DNA from: Verrucomicrobiales bacterium
GTDB taxonomy: Bacteria; Verrucomicrobiota; Verrucomicrobiia; Verrucomicrobiales; DEV007
Assembly: GCA_030730365.1 (NCBI GenBank)
Contig: JANQVJ010000039.1
Location: 35,396 to 84,117 of the forward strand
Reading direction: 5' to 3'
Length of the DNA stretch: 48,722 nt
Part shown: positions 1 to 7,929 of the stretch, piece by piece
How the letters are laid out: each line of letters begins with the position of its first letter
How positions within the stretch are numbered: the stretch's first letter is position 1
The notes under the pieces: model-generated
Databases searched by the model: none
What the model was told of the DNA's origin: nothing
What the model saw: the letters and a program-made list of their open reading frames with translations, nothing else
Program-made: the position numbers and the translations under genes

Positions 1-96
1 GAATTTGCCAAGATTCCTCCCCTCTAGTTCGGCACGGTCGGTGCACCACACCCAGCAGGGTCAAGTGCCGCACTTAGCCATGTTGAGCCTGGCTCC

Positions 97-129
97 TTGA
101 CTTGAATGAAAATTCATATCAATATTCAT
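97..129 (+). promoter_or_regulatory. Putative promoter and ArsR operator upstream of the pst operon
   Basis: A TTGACT box (97-102) lies 17 bases before CAATAT (120-125), a plausible sigma-70 promoter. Overlapping it is the near-palindrome ATGAAAATTCAT (106-117) with a further TTCAT at 125-129, 12 bases after the first TTCAT. ArsR/SmtB repressors typically bind AT-rich inverted repeats overlapping their own promoter, so autoregulation by the next gene is likely. This is inferred from sequence only. Confidence 0.45.
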
Positions 130-131
130 CC

Positions 132-467
132 ATGAAAGTCGACCCGTTCAAAATGCAGCGCGATACTCCCTCCACTGAGATCTCATGCGCGGCGATGTTG
201 AAAGCATTGGGCGACGAGACCCGGCTTGCGGTGGTGCGTCAGCTCCTGCAGCAGCCCTGCCATGTCGGGGAGTTGCAGGCGGCGCTGGGGATCGAGCAGA
301 GTCTTCTTTCCCACCATTTAAAACAGCTTCGCGACGCAGGCATCGTCGAGTCCGAGCGCGACGGCAAGGCGGTCCTCTATCGCCTCACTTCCTCGGTCGA
401 GCTTCGCCGCCAGGGGGAGATCATCGACCTCGGCTGCTGCCAGCTTTCTTTCTCCTCGAAAAAATGA
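132..467 (+). CDS. ArsR/SmtB-family winged-helix transcriptional regulator
   Basis: This 111-residue protein is a small dimeric DNA-binding repressor type. The winged-helix domain covers about residues 18-86, with the recognition-helix region around residues 53-67 (GIEQSLLSHHLKQLR) and a wing ending in AVLYRL. The family senses metals, metalloids or other signals. Here cysteines occur at 19, 43 and in a C-terminal Cys102-Cys103 pair, but the classic ELCVCDL metal box is replaced by PCHVGEL, so the ligand is unknown. The ATG at 132 was chosen over a TTG at 102 because the TTG lies inside the presumed promoter; an ATG at 153 is also possible. No Shine-Dalgarno is visible. Its stop overlaps the pstS start (ATGA), so it is the first gene of the phosphate operon and probably controls it. 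Confidence 0.85.
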   Translation: MKVDPFKMQRDTPSTEISCAAMLKALGDETRLAVVRQLLQQPCHVGELQAALGIEQSLLSHHLKQLRDAGIVESERDGKAVLYRLTSSVELRRQGEIIDLGCCQLSFSSKK

Positions 468-1273
468 GGATCGCCCTTCTCTCTCCCGCCATTGCGATCG
501 CTCTCGTTTCCTGCTCGGGGAAAAAAGGGGAAGGCACCATCGTTCTCACCGGATCGAGCACCGTTGCCCCGCTCGTGGCCGATGCGGCGGTGCGATTTGA
601 AAAGCAGTTCCCGGGTCGCAAGGTCGAGGTGCAGACGGGCGGCTCGTCGCGCGGCATTGCCGATGCCCTTAATGGACGCACCACCTTCGGCATGATTTCA
701 CGCGAGCTGAAGCCGGACGAAGCCGCTCTCACCGCCCACCGCATCGCTCTCGACGGAGTCGGGGTCATCGTCCATCGCGACAATGCGGTGACGAATTTCA
801 CCCGCGAGGATCTCATCAACATCTACACCGGCAAAATCTCGAATTGGAAAATGCTCCGGGGAAAAGACGCTCCCATCACTGTGGCGAACAAGGCCGAGGG
901 ACGTGCCACCCTTGAGGTCTTTCTCGAATACACCGGTCTCGACAGCGCCGATATCGTGGCGAGTGTGGTCGTCGGCGAAAACCAGCAGGCGATCAAGACC
1001 GTCGTTGCCGACCCGAACGCAATCGCCTACGTCTCCATCGGCGCGGCCGCGAGCGAAGCGGCGGCGGGGACGGCGGTGAAGCTGGCCAATTGCGACGGCA
1101 TCGCACCGACCGCTGAAAATGTCGCGGCGGGGAAATTCCCCATCATGCGTCCGCTCCAACTCGTGACGCAGGGCGAGATTCCGGCCCCGGCGCGCGAGTT
1201 CCTCGAATTCCTCACGGCCCCGGCGAATCGCGACCTCATCGAAGCTCATCTCTATGTCCCGATCACGGAGTGA
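464..1273 (+). CDS. pstS: Phosphate ABC transporter substrate-binding lipoprotein PstS
   Basis: This 269-residue periplasmic binding protein captures phosphate (possibly arsenate) and delivers it to the PstCA channel. It has a short lipoprotein signal with lipobox LVSC, Cys17 being the likely lipidated residue. The mature protein starts with the PstS-type TGSSTVAPL motif and has the second phosphate-binding element GGSSRGIADALNG, both characteristic of the PBP type 2 phosphate-binding family. The start overlaps the regulator's stop by 4 bases, and the end overlaps pstC by 20 bases, indicating translational coupling. An in-frame upstream extension exists but would run through the arsR gene and is rejected. 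Assignment to phosphate rather than another oxyanion rests on family and operon. Confidence 0.9.
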   Translation: MRIALLSPAIAIALVSCSGKKGEGTIVLTGSSTVAPLVADAAVRFEKQFPGRKVEVQTGGSSRGIADALNGRTTFGMISRELKPDEAALTAHRIALDGVGVIVHRDNAVTNFTREDLINIYTGKISNWKMLRGKDAPITVANKAEGRATLEVFLEYTGLDSADIVASVVVGENQQAIKTVVADPNAIAYVSIGAAASEAAAGTAVKLANCDGIAPTAENVAAGKFPIMRPLQLVTQGEIPAPAREFLEFLTAPANRDLIEAHLYVPITE

Positions 1274-2123
1274 CATCCTTCTGAGATCAGGTCTTGGAAC
1301 GCTCGCCGGTCTCTCGGGCAGTGTCGTTCTCCTCATCCTTTTCTTTCTCGTCGCCGGGGCGATGCCGGCCCTGCGCGACGGAGTGCTCCCGCGTCTTTTT
1401 CTCGACGAATTCTGGCAGCCGGGTTCGCAGCGTGATCCGCAATACGCGCTGCTGCCCATGCTCGCGGGATCCATCCTCGTGACGGTGCTGGCCATTCTCA
1501 TCGCCGCGCCGCTCGGGATCGCGGGGGCGATTTTTCACCGATTCTATTTACCGCCCCGCTTCGCCGCCTGGAACGAGCACGCCCTCGAGCTCCTCGCCGG
1601 AGTGCCCTCGGTTGTCTTCGGATTCTGGGGACTCACCGTGCTGGTGCCGCTGATCAATCGCCTTCACCCACCGGGGCAGAGTCTCCTCGCAGCGGGCATC
1701 GTCCTCGGGCTCATGATTCTGCCAACGGTCGCGCTCACGAGCCAGGCCGCCCTGCGGGCGGTCCCGGGCTCGCAGCTGTTTGCGGCGGCCGGACTCGGGC
1801 TCGGGCGGGTCGCGACGGTCTTCCACATTGCCCTACCCGCCGCCCGTCCCGGCATCGTCGCCGGAGTCATCCTCGCCGTCGCCCGCGCTGTTGGCGAGAC
1901 CATGGCGGTGGTGATGGTCTGCGGAAATATTGCGAAATACCCGCAGAGCGTCTTTGATTCGGTCCGACCCGTCACCGCGACCATCGCGCTCGAGATGGGC
2001 TACGCGACGAGTTCGCACAAGGCTCTCCTTTTCACCGCTGCTCTCTTTCTCGTGCTGCTCTCGGGGGCGCTCGTGGGGTGGCTCGCCTTTCGAAAGGGCA
2101 AGAACGAGGCGGCTGTCAATTGA
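1254..2123 (+). CDS. pstC: Phosphate ABC transporter permease PstC
   Basis: The protein has 289 residues and is an integral membrane subunit of the phosphate importer. It begins with a hydrophobic segment at about residues 12-36, followed by the permease domain. The order of segments is typical: a periplasmic loop, ELLAGVPSVVFGFWGL, and the coupling-helix region around AAGLGLGRVATVFHIALP with the downstream VARAVGETMAVVMVCGN. That EAA-like loop contacts the ATPase PstB. The ATG at 1254 lies inside pstS, a 20-base overlap typical of tightly coupled operons. It pairs with PstA, encoded immediately downstream. Confidence 0.9.
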   Translation: MSRSRSDILLRSGLGTLAGLSGSVVLLILFFLVAGAMPALRDGVLPRLFLDEFWQPGSQRDPQYALLPMLAGSILVTVLAILIAAPLGIAGAIFHRFYLPPRFAAWNEHALELLAGVPSVVFGFWGLTVLVPLINRLHPPGQSLLAAGIVLGLMILPTVALTSQAALRAVPGSQLFAAAGLGLGRVATVFHIALPAARPGIVAGVILAVARAVGETMAVVMVCGNIAKYPQSVFDSVRPVTATIALEMGYATSSHKALLFTAALFLVLLSGALVGWLAFRKGKNEAAVN

Positions 2124-2137
2124 ACCGGCATAAAACG

Positions 2138-3010
2138 ATGGTTTCCCTTTTCCCCGCCAGCTTCACCCGCACCCGTCGCCCCGGAGACATCCTCCTCGGC
2201 ATCGCCGGAGGTCTCGCTAGCGCCGTTACCCTGCTGGCCCTGGGATGCATTCTTTGGGATCTTGTCAGGCTGGGTTTGCCGCATCTTTCGTGGTCTTTTC
2301 TCACCGGCGAGGTGACGGAGAACGGACGCAGTGGCGGGATCGGTCCCATCCTCATCTCGACCCTGATGATTCTCGGCTTTGCTCTCGCCTTTGTCATCCC
2401 TCCAGCGCTCGGCTGCGCGATCTGGCTGTCGGAAATGGTGCGACAGGGAAGCGGGGCGGCGCGGATTATCACCGGGTCCGTTGACCTCCTCGCGAGCGTG
2501 CCCTCGATCGTCTTCGGTCTCTTTGGGATGAGCTTTTTCTGCCAAACTCTCGGACTCGGTTTTTCGATATTGTCAGGAAGTCTCACTCTCGCCTGCATGA
2601 TCCTGCCGCTCCTCGTGCGCACGACGCTCTCGGCCCTGCAAAGTCTCCCTGCTGATCTGCGTCCCACCGCTTCCGCCCTCGGACTCAGCGGGGCAACGAT
2701 GATAGGGAAAATCCTGCTCCCCGCTGCGCTCCCCGGCATCCTTGTCGGAATCACCCTCGGCGTCGGACGCGCCCTCGCCGAGACGGCCGCTCTCATCTTC
2801 ACGAGCGGCTACGCAACGCGATGGCCCGAATCGCCGTCTGATTCGGGGCGCGCCCTCTCGGTCCATATCTATGACCTCGCCATGAACATTCCCAACGGCA
2901 GTGGCGCTGCCTCGGCTTCGGCACTGGTCCTCCTCGTCCTCATCGTCCTCATTAACACAACCGCCGCCTCGCTCGCTGCCCGCTGGCACCGGCGTCATTC
3001 CGCTTCATGA
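2138..3010 (+). CDS. pstA: Phosphate ABC transporter permease PstA
   Basis: This second permease has about 290 residues. After an N-terminal membrane segment it shows LLASVPSIVFGLFGM and the coupling loop SALGLSGATMIGKILLPAALPGILVGITLGVGRALAETAAL region that marks PstA, where the GRALAETA element matches its PstC partner. A stretch of hydrophobic leucines and valines near the end forms the last helix. The ATG at 2138 is preferred. A TTG at 2120 overlapping the pstC stop (TTGA) is a real alternative, and a GTG at 2078 would give a long overlap. The stop overlaps the pstB start by 4 bases. Confidence 0.88.
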   Translation: MVSLFPASFTRTRRPGDILLGIAGGLASAVTLLALGCILWDLVRLGLPHLSWSFLTGEVTENGRSGGIGPILISTLMILGFALAFVIPPALGCAIWLSEMVRQGSGAARIITGSVDLLASVPSIVFGLFGMSFFCQTLGLGFSILSGSLTLACMILPLLVRTTLSALQSLPADLRPTASALGLSGATMIGKILLPAALPGILVGITLGVGRALAETAALIFTSGYATRWPESPSDSGRALSVHIYDLAMNIPNGSGAASASALVLLVLIVLINTTAASLAARWHRRHSAS

Positions 3011-3819
3011 TCCCGCCCTCTTCATCCGACCACGGTCCGGTTTCGTCCTGCTCCTGCGGTGGTCTCACGCTCACGGGTGTCTCGGTTCATTACCGCGACT
3101 TCACGGCCTTGCGCGACGTTAATCTCACCATTCCCGACTGCGGCATCACCGCACTCGTGGGACCGTCGGGCTGTGGGAAAAGTTCGCTGTTGAATGCGAT
3201 AAACCGCCTCACCGATCTCATCCCCGGCTGCCGCGTCGGAGGCAGTCTCCGGGACGGAGTCGGCACCGAACTGACCGATCCGACGCTCGATGTGCTCGCC
3301 CTGCGGCGCCGCATCGGGATGGTTTTTCAGAAGCCCAATCCCTTTCCCCACTCGATCCGCCGCAACTTCGAGATTCCTCTGCGCGAGCATGGCCTGCCCC
3401 GGGCCCGCGTTCGAGAGGTGATGGAAAAAAATCTCCGCGAAGTCGGACTCTGGGACGAAGTCTCCTCGCGTCTTGATGAGAGTGCCCTGAAACTTTCTGG
3501 AGGCCAGCAGCAGCGTCTCTGCATCGCCCGCGCGCTTGCCCTTGGCCCCGAAGTGATCCTCTTCGACGAACCCTGCAGCGCTCTCGATCCCATATCCTCC
3601 GCCGTCGTCGAAGAACACATCGCCGCCCTGCGCGGTCGAGTCACTGTCGTCATCGTTACTCACAATCTCGCCCAGGCCCGCCGCATCGCCGATCGCGTCG
3701 GTGTCTTTTGGATCCGCGACGGAGCAGGGACGATTGTGGAAGAGGGGGAGGTGGAGACTGTTTTTGGAGGGGCTAAAGATGCCGATGCGTGGCGCTACTT
3801 AGCGGGGGGAGCGGGGTAG
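3007..3819 (+). CDS. pstB: Phosphate ABC transporter ATP-binding protein PstB
   Basis: This 270-residue cytoplasmic ATPase powers the PstCA channel. Walker A is GPSGCGKS (52-59), the Q-loop FQKPNPFPHSI is diagnostic for PstB, the ABC signature is LSGGQQQR (163-170), Walker B is VILFDEP (183-189), and the switch histidine is His219. The first 20 residues, rich in serine and with two cysteines, are an extra leader before the usual start of the fold, so translation could start later. It is the last gene of the operon. There is no phoU after it, which is unusual because phoU commonly follows pstB; the next gene is convergent. Confidence 0.93.
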   Translation: MIPPSSSDHGPVSSCSCGGLTLTGVSVHYRDFTALRDVNLTIPDCGITALVGPSGCGKSSLLNAINRLTDLIPGCRVGGSLRDGVGTELTDPTLDVLALRRRIGMVFQKPNPFPHSIRRNFEIPLREHGLPRARVREVMEKNLREVGLWDEVSSRLDESALKLSGGQQQRLCIARALALGPEVILFDEPCSALDPISSAVVEEHIAALRGRVTVVIVTHNLAQARRIADRVGVFWIRDGAGTIVEEGEVETVFGGAKDADAWRYLAGGAG

Positions 3820-3841
3820 GAGCTTAATTCGCGGAACAGTC

Positions 3842-3856
3842 GAGAGCGCCGCTCTC
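3842..3856. terminator. Short hairpin between convergent genes
   Basis: A perfect 6-bp inverted repeat GAGAGC / GCTCTC with a 3-base loop sits in the 42-bp gap between the pst operon and the convergent TSUP gene. It has no proper U-tract on either strand, so termination is only a guess from position. Confidence 0.3.
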
Positions 3857-3861
3857 AAAAA

Positions 3862-4599
3862 TCACCGCGTCAAAATCAGTTTCGCCCCGGCGATCAACAG
3901 CACGGCGGAGAGAAGCAGAGAAATCGTTCGCACCGGAAATCTGGTGCATCCGAAATGGGAGCCGAGCGTGCCTCCGGTGATGGCGGCGAGGGCGATGACC
4001 CAGGCAAAGGAGGGGACGGGGCGTCCGCTGCTGAGGTAGCCGACGAGGCCAGCGGTGGAGTTGAAAAGAATAAAAAGCGCAGAGACGGCGGCGGCGGTTC
4101 GCACGGCGGACCAGCGGCAGAGGAGGAGGAGTGGTGTCAGGAAAATGCCGCCTCCGGTGCCGGTGAGGCCGGAGAGGAATCCGATGCCGGCTCCGGCGCC
4201 AAGGGCAATCGGGAGGGAGGGCGGGGTAACGACGTCGGGTTCACGGCGTCTCTGGAAAAGCCGCCACGCGGAAAAAAGGAGGACGGCTCCGACGAGTGGA
4301 TTGAAAATCGCGGCGGGGAGATGGAGGTAGCCGCCGAGGAAGGCGGCGGGGACGGCGAGAAGGGCGAATGGCCAGAAGAGAGACCAAGAGAAGTGCCCGG
4401 CGCGCCAGAACTGGAATGCCCCGATCGATGCGACCATGATGTTGAGGATCAGCGCGGTCGGCTTGATCTCGGCGGCGGCGAATCCGGCGAGGGTGAGGAC
4501 GGCGATGTATCCCGAAGCTCCGGCGTGTCCAACCGAGGAGTAGAGAAAGGCGACGACCGCGATAGACAAGGTCACCAGAGTGAGCTGGAGGTCGTCCAT
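3862..4599 (-). CDS. TSUP-family membrane permease (TauE/SafE type)
   Basis: This 245-residue integral membrane protein has about eight hydrophobic segments. It has the family layout of two homologous halves, each with a glycine-rich helix: SVGHAGASGYIAVLTLAG near the start and GFLSGLTGTGGGIFLTPLLL in the second half, the latter a hallmark of TauE/SafE. Members export or import sulfur-containing anions such as sulfite, sulfonates or thiosulfate; the substrate cannot be read from the sequence. It lies 29 bp downstream of the DUF1015 gene on the same strand and probably shares its transcript. Start ATG at 4599. Confidence 0.85.
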   Translation of the reverse strand: MDDLQLTLVTLSIAVVAFLYSSVGHAGASGYIAVLTLAGFAAAEIKPTALILNIMVASIGAFQFWRAGHFSWSLFWPFALLAVPAAFLGGYLHLPAAIFNPLVGAVLLFSAWRLFQRRREPDVVTPPSLPIALGAGAGIGFLSGLTGTGGGIFLTPLLLLCRWSAVRTAAAVSALFILFNSTAGLVGYLSSGRPVPSFAWVIALAAITGGTLGSHFGCTRFPVRTISLLLSAVLLIAGAKLILTR

Positions 4600-4628
4600 G
4601 CGGGGGGCGCTGCTTGCTTCATCCGACT

Positions 4629-5858
4629 TTAGTCAAGGGTGTGGACAAATAAACCGGAGCGGAGCTTTGGCTCAAACCAGGTCGATTTGGGCGGCATGAT
4701 CTCGCCCGCGTCGGCGATGTCGATGAGTTGCTGCACGGTCGTAGGGAACATGGAAAAGGCGACCGCCCAGTCTCCGCTGTCGACGCGTTTCTCAAGCTCG
4801 GCGGTCCCGCGGATGCCGCCAATGAAGTCGATACGGTTGTCAGTACGGGGATCTCCGATCGCGAGGAGGGGGGTGAGGAGTTGATCCTGCAGGAAGGACA
4901 CGTCGAGCCGGTCGATGGGGTTGCTCGTCTCCACGGTATCCCACGAGAGGGTGTGCCATTTTCCGTTGAGGTAGACGCAGACGGACTCAGCGTGGTCGGG
5001 CATTTTTTGTCCGTTGGAGTCGAGGTGGAACTTCTCGGCGAGACGTTGGAGAAAGCTGTCGGCGGAGAGTCCGTTGAGATCTTTCACGACCCGGTTGTAG
5101 GGCATGATGTTGAGCTGACTCGCGGGAAACATCACGGCGAGGAACCAGTTGTAGTCCTCGGTCCCGTCGTGGGTGGGATTTGCCTCGCGGCGCTCTTTGC
5201 CGACGCGGGCGGCGCTGGCGCTGCGGTGGTGTCCGTCGGCGACGTAGGAAAAGGGGACTTCGCCGAGGGCGGAGAGAATCGGGGCGGCCTCGGTCCCGGT
5301 GACCCGCCAGACGGTGTGCTGCACGGCGACGTCATCGACAAAGTCATCGGTCGGTTCGTGAGCGGTGATCCAGCTCTCGATGAAGGAGTCTATGGCGGCG
5401 ACGTCCTTGTAGGTCAGAAAGACGGGACCGGTGTTCGCGCTGAGCACGTCGGTGAGGCGGGTGCGGTCGTCCTCTTTGACCTTGCGGGTCTTCTCGTGCT
5501 TTTTGATGATGTCGTTTTCGTAGTCCTCGATGTGGCAGGCGAGGGTGATGCCCATCTGGGCGCGACCGTTCATGATCTGACGGTAAAGATAGAGGCAGGG
5601 CTCGGGCTCGCGGATGAAGATCCCGTCTTTCTGCATCTTGTTGAAGTTGGCGCGGGCGTGGGCGTAGACTTCCTCGCTGTAGGGATCGACCTCGGCGGGG
5701 AGTTCGAGTTCGGCACGCTCGACGCGGAGGAAGCTGTTGGGGAGACCTTCGGCGAGGGCGCGGGCTTCTTCGGTATTGATCACGTCGTAGGGGACGGAGG
5801 CGAGGGAGGCAGCGAGGCCGGGAGCGGGGACGAGGGCGGGGAAAGCTTTGACTCTCAT
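4629..5858 (-). CDS. DUF1015 family protein
   Basis: This 409-residue soluble protein belongs to the DUF1015 family. Visible family hallmarks are the N-terminal PYDVI element, the charged IIKKHEKTRKVKEDDR box in the first third, and the histidine-rich FSYVADGHHRSASAARV motif in the middle, which resembles the nucleotide-handling GHHR motif of ParB/sulfiredoxin-like folds. The biochemical role of this family is not settled, so no reaction is claimed. Full length, no signal peptide, ATG start at 5858. Between it and the upstream HAD gene lie 82 bp with a duplicated GATACGTT (5887-5894 and 5932-5939), so it may have its own promoter. Confidence 0.85.
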   Translation of the reverse strand: MRVKAFPALVPAPGLAASLASVPYDVINTEEARALAEGLPNSFLRVERAELELPAEVDPYSEEVYAHARANFNKMQKDGIFIREPEPCLYLYRQIMNGRAQMGITLACHIEDYENDIIKKHEKTRKVKEDDRTRLTDVLSANTGPVFLTYKDVAAIDSFIESWITAHEPTDDFVDDVAVQHTVWRVTGTEAAPILSALGEVPFSYVADGHHRSASAARVGKERREANPTHDGTEDYNWFLAVMFPASQLNIMPYNRVVKDLNGLSADSFLQRLAEKFHLDSNGQKMPDHAESVCVYLNGKWHTLSWDTVETSNPIDRLDVSFLQDQLLTPLLAIGDPRTDNRIDFIGGIRGTAELEKRVDSGDWAVAFSMFPTTVQQLIDIADAGEIMPPKSTWFEPKLRSGLFVHTLD

Positions 5859-5940
5859 GGGACGATGGGACGGAGGGCGTGGTCTGGATACGTTATAAAT
5901 TCTCGATTAGGGGAAACTCCTACACGGAAGAGATACGTTC

Positions 5941-6648
5941 TCAACCGCTAATCTCGGTGGCGGAGAGCAGCGCGAGCACGGCGACAGCGTCGATCTCGGC
6001 CAGCGAGTCAACGACACGCACGGCGCCGGATTCCGTGAAACTTTCCCGCGTGTGGGTCGTCGTCACGGCGAGGACCTTCATCCCCGCGGCGATTCCCGCC
6101 TCGACCCCGACATGAGCGTCTTCGATGACGAGGCAGCGGGCGGGCAGTCTGTCGATTTTAGCGGCCGCTTCGAGGAAAACGTCGGGGAAGGGTTTGCCGC
6201 GTGTGACGTCCTCGGCTCCGGTGTAGAAGGGGCCGAAAAAGCGGTCAAGTCCGGTTGAGGCGAAGCAGACCTCGATGTTTTTCCGCGAAGTCGAGGAACC
6301 GAGGGAAAAGAGCACCCCCGCATCGTTGAGGGATTGCAGCAGATCCACCACGCCCGGGAGCGGCTCGATGCCGTCGGCGCGGAGGAGTTCGCGGTAGAGC
6401 TCCTCTTTACGATCGCCGAGCTTGCGGATCTGTTCGTGATCTTCGGGCGAGGTCCAGTGAAAGACGTTCGGGATGCACATGACATTGCGCATCCCGAAGG
6501 ATTCCTTGAACTGCTCTTTCGTGAGCGGCTTGTCGACCTCTGCCGCGAGCTGGAACCAGCTCCGTTCGTGCTGATCGTGGGAGTCGATGAGGACGCCGTC
6601 GAGGTCAAAGACGACGCCGATGTCTGCGTAGGAAAGTGAGCCGGCCAT
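5941..6648 (-). CDS. HAD-superfamily phosphatase / beta-phosphoglucomutase-like
   Basis: This 235-residue cytoplasmic enzyme is of HAD subfamily I. Motif I is FDLDGVLIDS (nucleophile Asp and general acid Asp), motif II is the serine of GSSTSRKN, motif III is the lysine of GKPFPDVF, and motif IV is VIEDAHVGVEAG. An alpha-helical cap domain lies between motifs I and II. Relatives include beta-phosphoglucomutase and small sugar-phosphate phosphatases; the substrate is unknown. The ATG at 6648 is preferred over an in-frame TTG at 6684 because the extra residues are proline-rich and unlike the family. Possibly co-transcribed with the DUF1015 and TSUP genes downstream. Confidence 0.85.
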   Translation of the reverse strand: MAGSLSYADIGVVFDLDGVLIDSHDQHERSWFQLAAEVDKPLTKEQFKESFGMRNVMCIPNVFHWTSPEDHEQIRKLGDRKEELYRELLRADGIEPLPGVVDLLQSLNDAGVLFSLGSSTSRKNIEVCFASTGLDRFFGPFYTGAEDVTRGKPFPDVFLEAAAKIDRLPARCLVIEDAHVGVEAGIAAGMKVLAVTTTHTRESFTESGAVRVVDSLAEIDAVAVLALLSATEISG

Positions 6649-6930
6649 AGGCGGGAAGTATGGCGCGGACCGGGGAAAGGGCAAGGGGGGAGCGATGCGC
6701 TCCCGGGGGTGTCATCGTTTTTAATCGCAGTCGGGGCGCTGCGTTGGGGCGAAGATATCGTCAATGCCGCCGGGCAGCCGGTCGCGGGACGTTACGGAGA
6801 TCACGATGGTGCTGCCGGAGCCATAGTCCGGGAGTTGTGTCCAGCAGAAAGTCTTTCCTCAGGAGGCACGCGGCCTGTGGAGGGTTCGCTCGGTCCTTGA
6901 TTGCGCGGCGATTTTCGTGGAGTATGGGCC

Positions 6931-7866
6931 ATGACCCTCCGCCAATTTCCCTTTCTCTTTATTTGCGCTCTCTACCTTTCCTCGTGTGGAGAGCCTCCCG
7001 TGACGGAGCAGAAGGTGGCGCCCGGGATGCAGGTCCGACCGGTGACCGAACCCGCCTCGGGAGCTGTCCCGGCGACCCCGCAAGTCTGGAGCGAGGTGAA
7101 ACTCCATGAAGCGATCCGGGCAAAGAATCCCGGCTACTCGGGCAACGGGCAGTTCCAGATCGACAATGCCGGGCAGGTCCAGGCGGTCGCCCTCGATAAT
7201 TGCGGGGTCACCGATCTCTCGTCTTTTCAGGGAATGTCCCTGATGGCGCTTTACCTTCAGGGTTGTGCGGTGGCCGACATCAGTCCGCTGAAGGGAATGC
7301 CGCTCGTCGAACTCTATCTCGAGAAGTCAGCGGTGAAAGACCTCTCTCCCGTCGCCGGAATGACCGATTTGAAGAAACTTTACCTCAGCGCTACGGACGT
7401 CACTGACCTCTCCCCGCTGAAAGGTCTCGGGATTGTCGAGATGAACCTGGTGGAGACGAAAGTCTCGGACCTATCCGCTCTCGAGGGTATGCCCCTGCAG
7501 ATGCTATGGCTCACCGACACGCCGGTGGCAAACATCGCCCCGCTCGCGAAGTCACCTCTCATCAGCCTGACGCTTCACCGCACCTCCGTGCGCGATCTTT
7601 CCCCGCTCGCGGGGACATCACTGCAGCGGCTCCACATCGGCGAGACACCCATCACCGACCTGAGCCCGCTCAAAGGCATGAGCCTGACCCGGCTCGTTTT
7701 TAATCCTGACATGATCACCACCGGCTTCGATGTCATCGCACAGATGCCGAGTCTGACCGAGGTGGGGACAAGGTTTGAGGATGGGAGCAACGACCTGCAG
7801 CCTCCCGGTGCCTTTCTTCAAAGCCGTGTGGCGAAAGCCCCTGCAGCAGAGGCTGAGGTGAAATAA
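6931..7866 (+). CDS. Leucine-rich repeat lipoprotein
   Basis: The 311-residue protein has a lipoprotein signal with lipobox LSSC (Cys19). After a linker of about 60 residues it carries roughly eight leucine-rich repeats of about 21-22 residues. Each has the internalin-like pattern of a beta strand (LxxLxLxxT) followed by V-x-DLSPLKGM. Repeats of this kind form a curved solenoid for protein binding, here presumably at the periplasm or outer membrane. GGAG at 6919-6922, 8 bases before the ATG, is one of the few clear Shine-Dalgarno motifs in the window and supports this start over the TTG at 6901. No binding partner can be inferred. Confidence 0.85.
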   Translation: MTLRQFPFLFICALYLSSCGEPPVTEQKVAPGMQVRPVTEPASGAVPATPQVWSEVKLHEAIRAKNPGYSGNGQFQIDNAGQVQAVALDNCGVTDLSSFQGMSLMALYLQGCAVADISPLKGMPLVELYLEKSAVKDLSPVAGMTDLKKLYLSATDVTDLSPLKGLGIVEMNLVETKVSDLSALEGMPLQMLWLTDTPVANIAPLAKSPLISLTLHRTSVRDLSPLAGTSLQRLHIGETPITDLSPLKGMSLTRLVFNPDMITTGFDVIAQMPSLTEVGTRFEDGSNDLQPPGAFLQSRVAKAPAAEAEVK

Positions 7867-7929
7867 ACATCAATTTCCCGCCGTATTGTTGTTGTTGTCG
7901 CCGTTCGTTCTTTTTCATCCGTTTCTATT

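Noticed and set aside
185..463. In-frame extension of pstS upstream into the arsR gene
   Set aside because: It would overlap almost the whole regulator and has no lipoprotein signal; the ATG at 464 gives a proper signal and an ATGA overlap.
3955..4632. 225-codon antisense frame opposite the TSUP gene
   Set aside because: Composition is Gly/Glu/Asp-rich shadow coding of a GC-rich membrane protein gene; the minus-strand product has clear family motifs.
6688..6704. Perfect hairpin GGGAGCG / CGCTCCC
   Set aside because: Lies upstream of the HAD gene with no adjacent T-run, and could be chance in GC-rich DNA.
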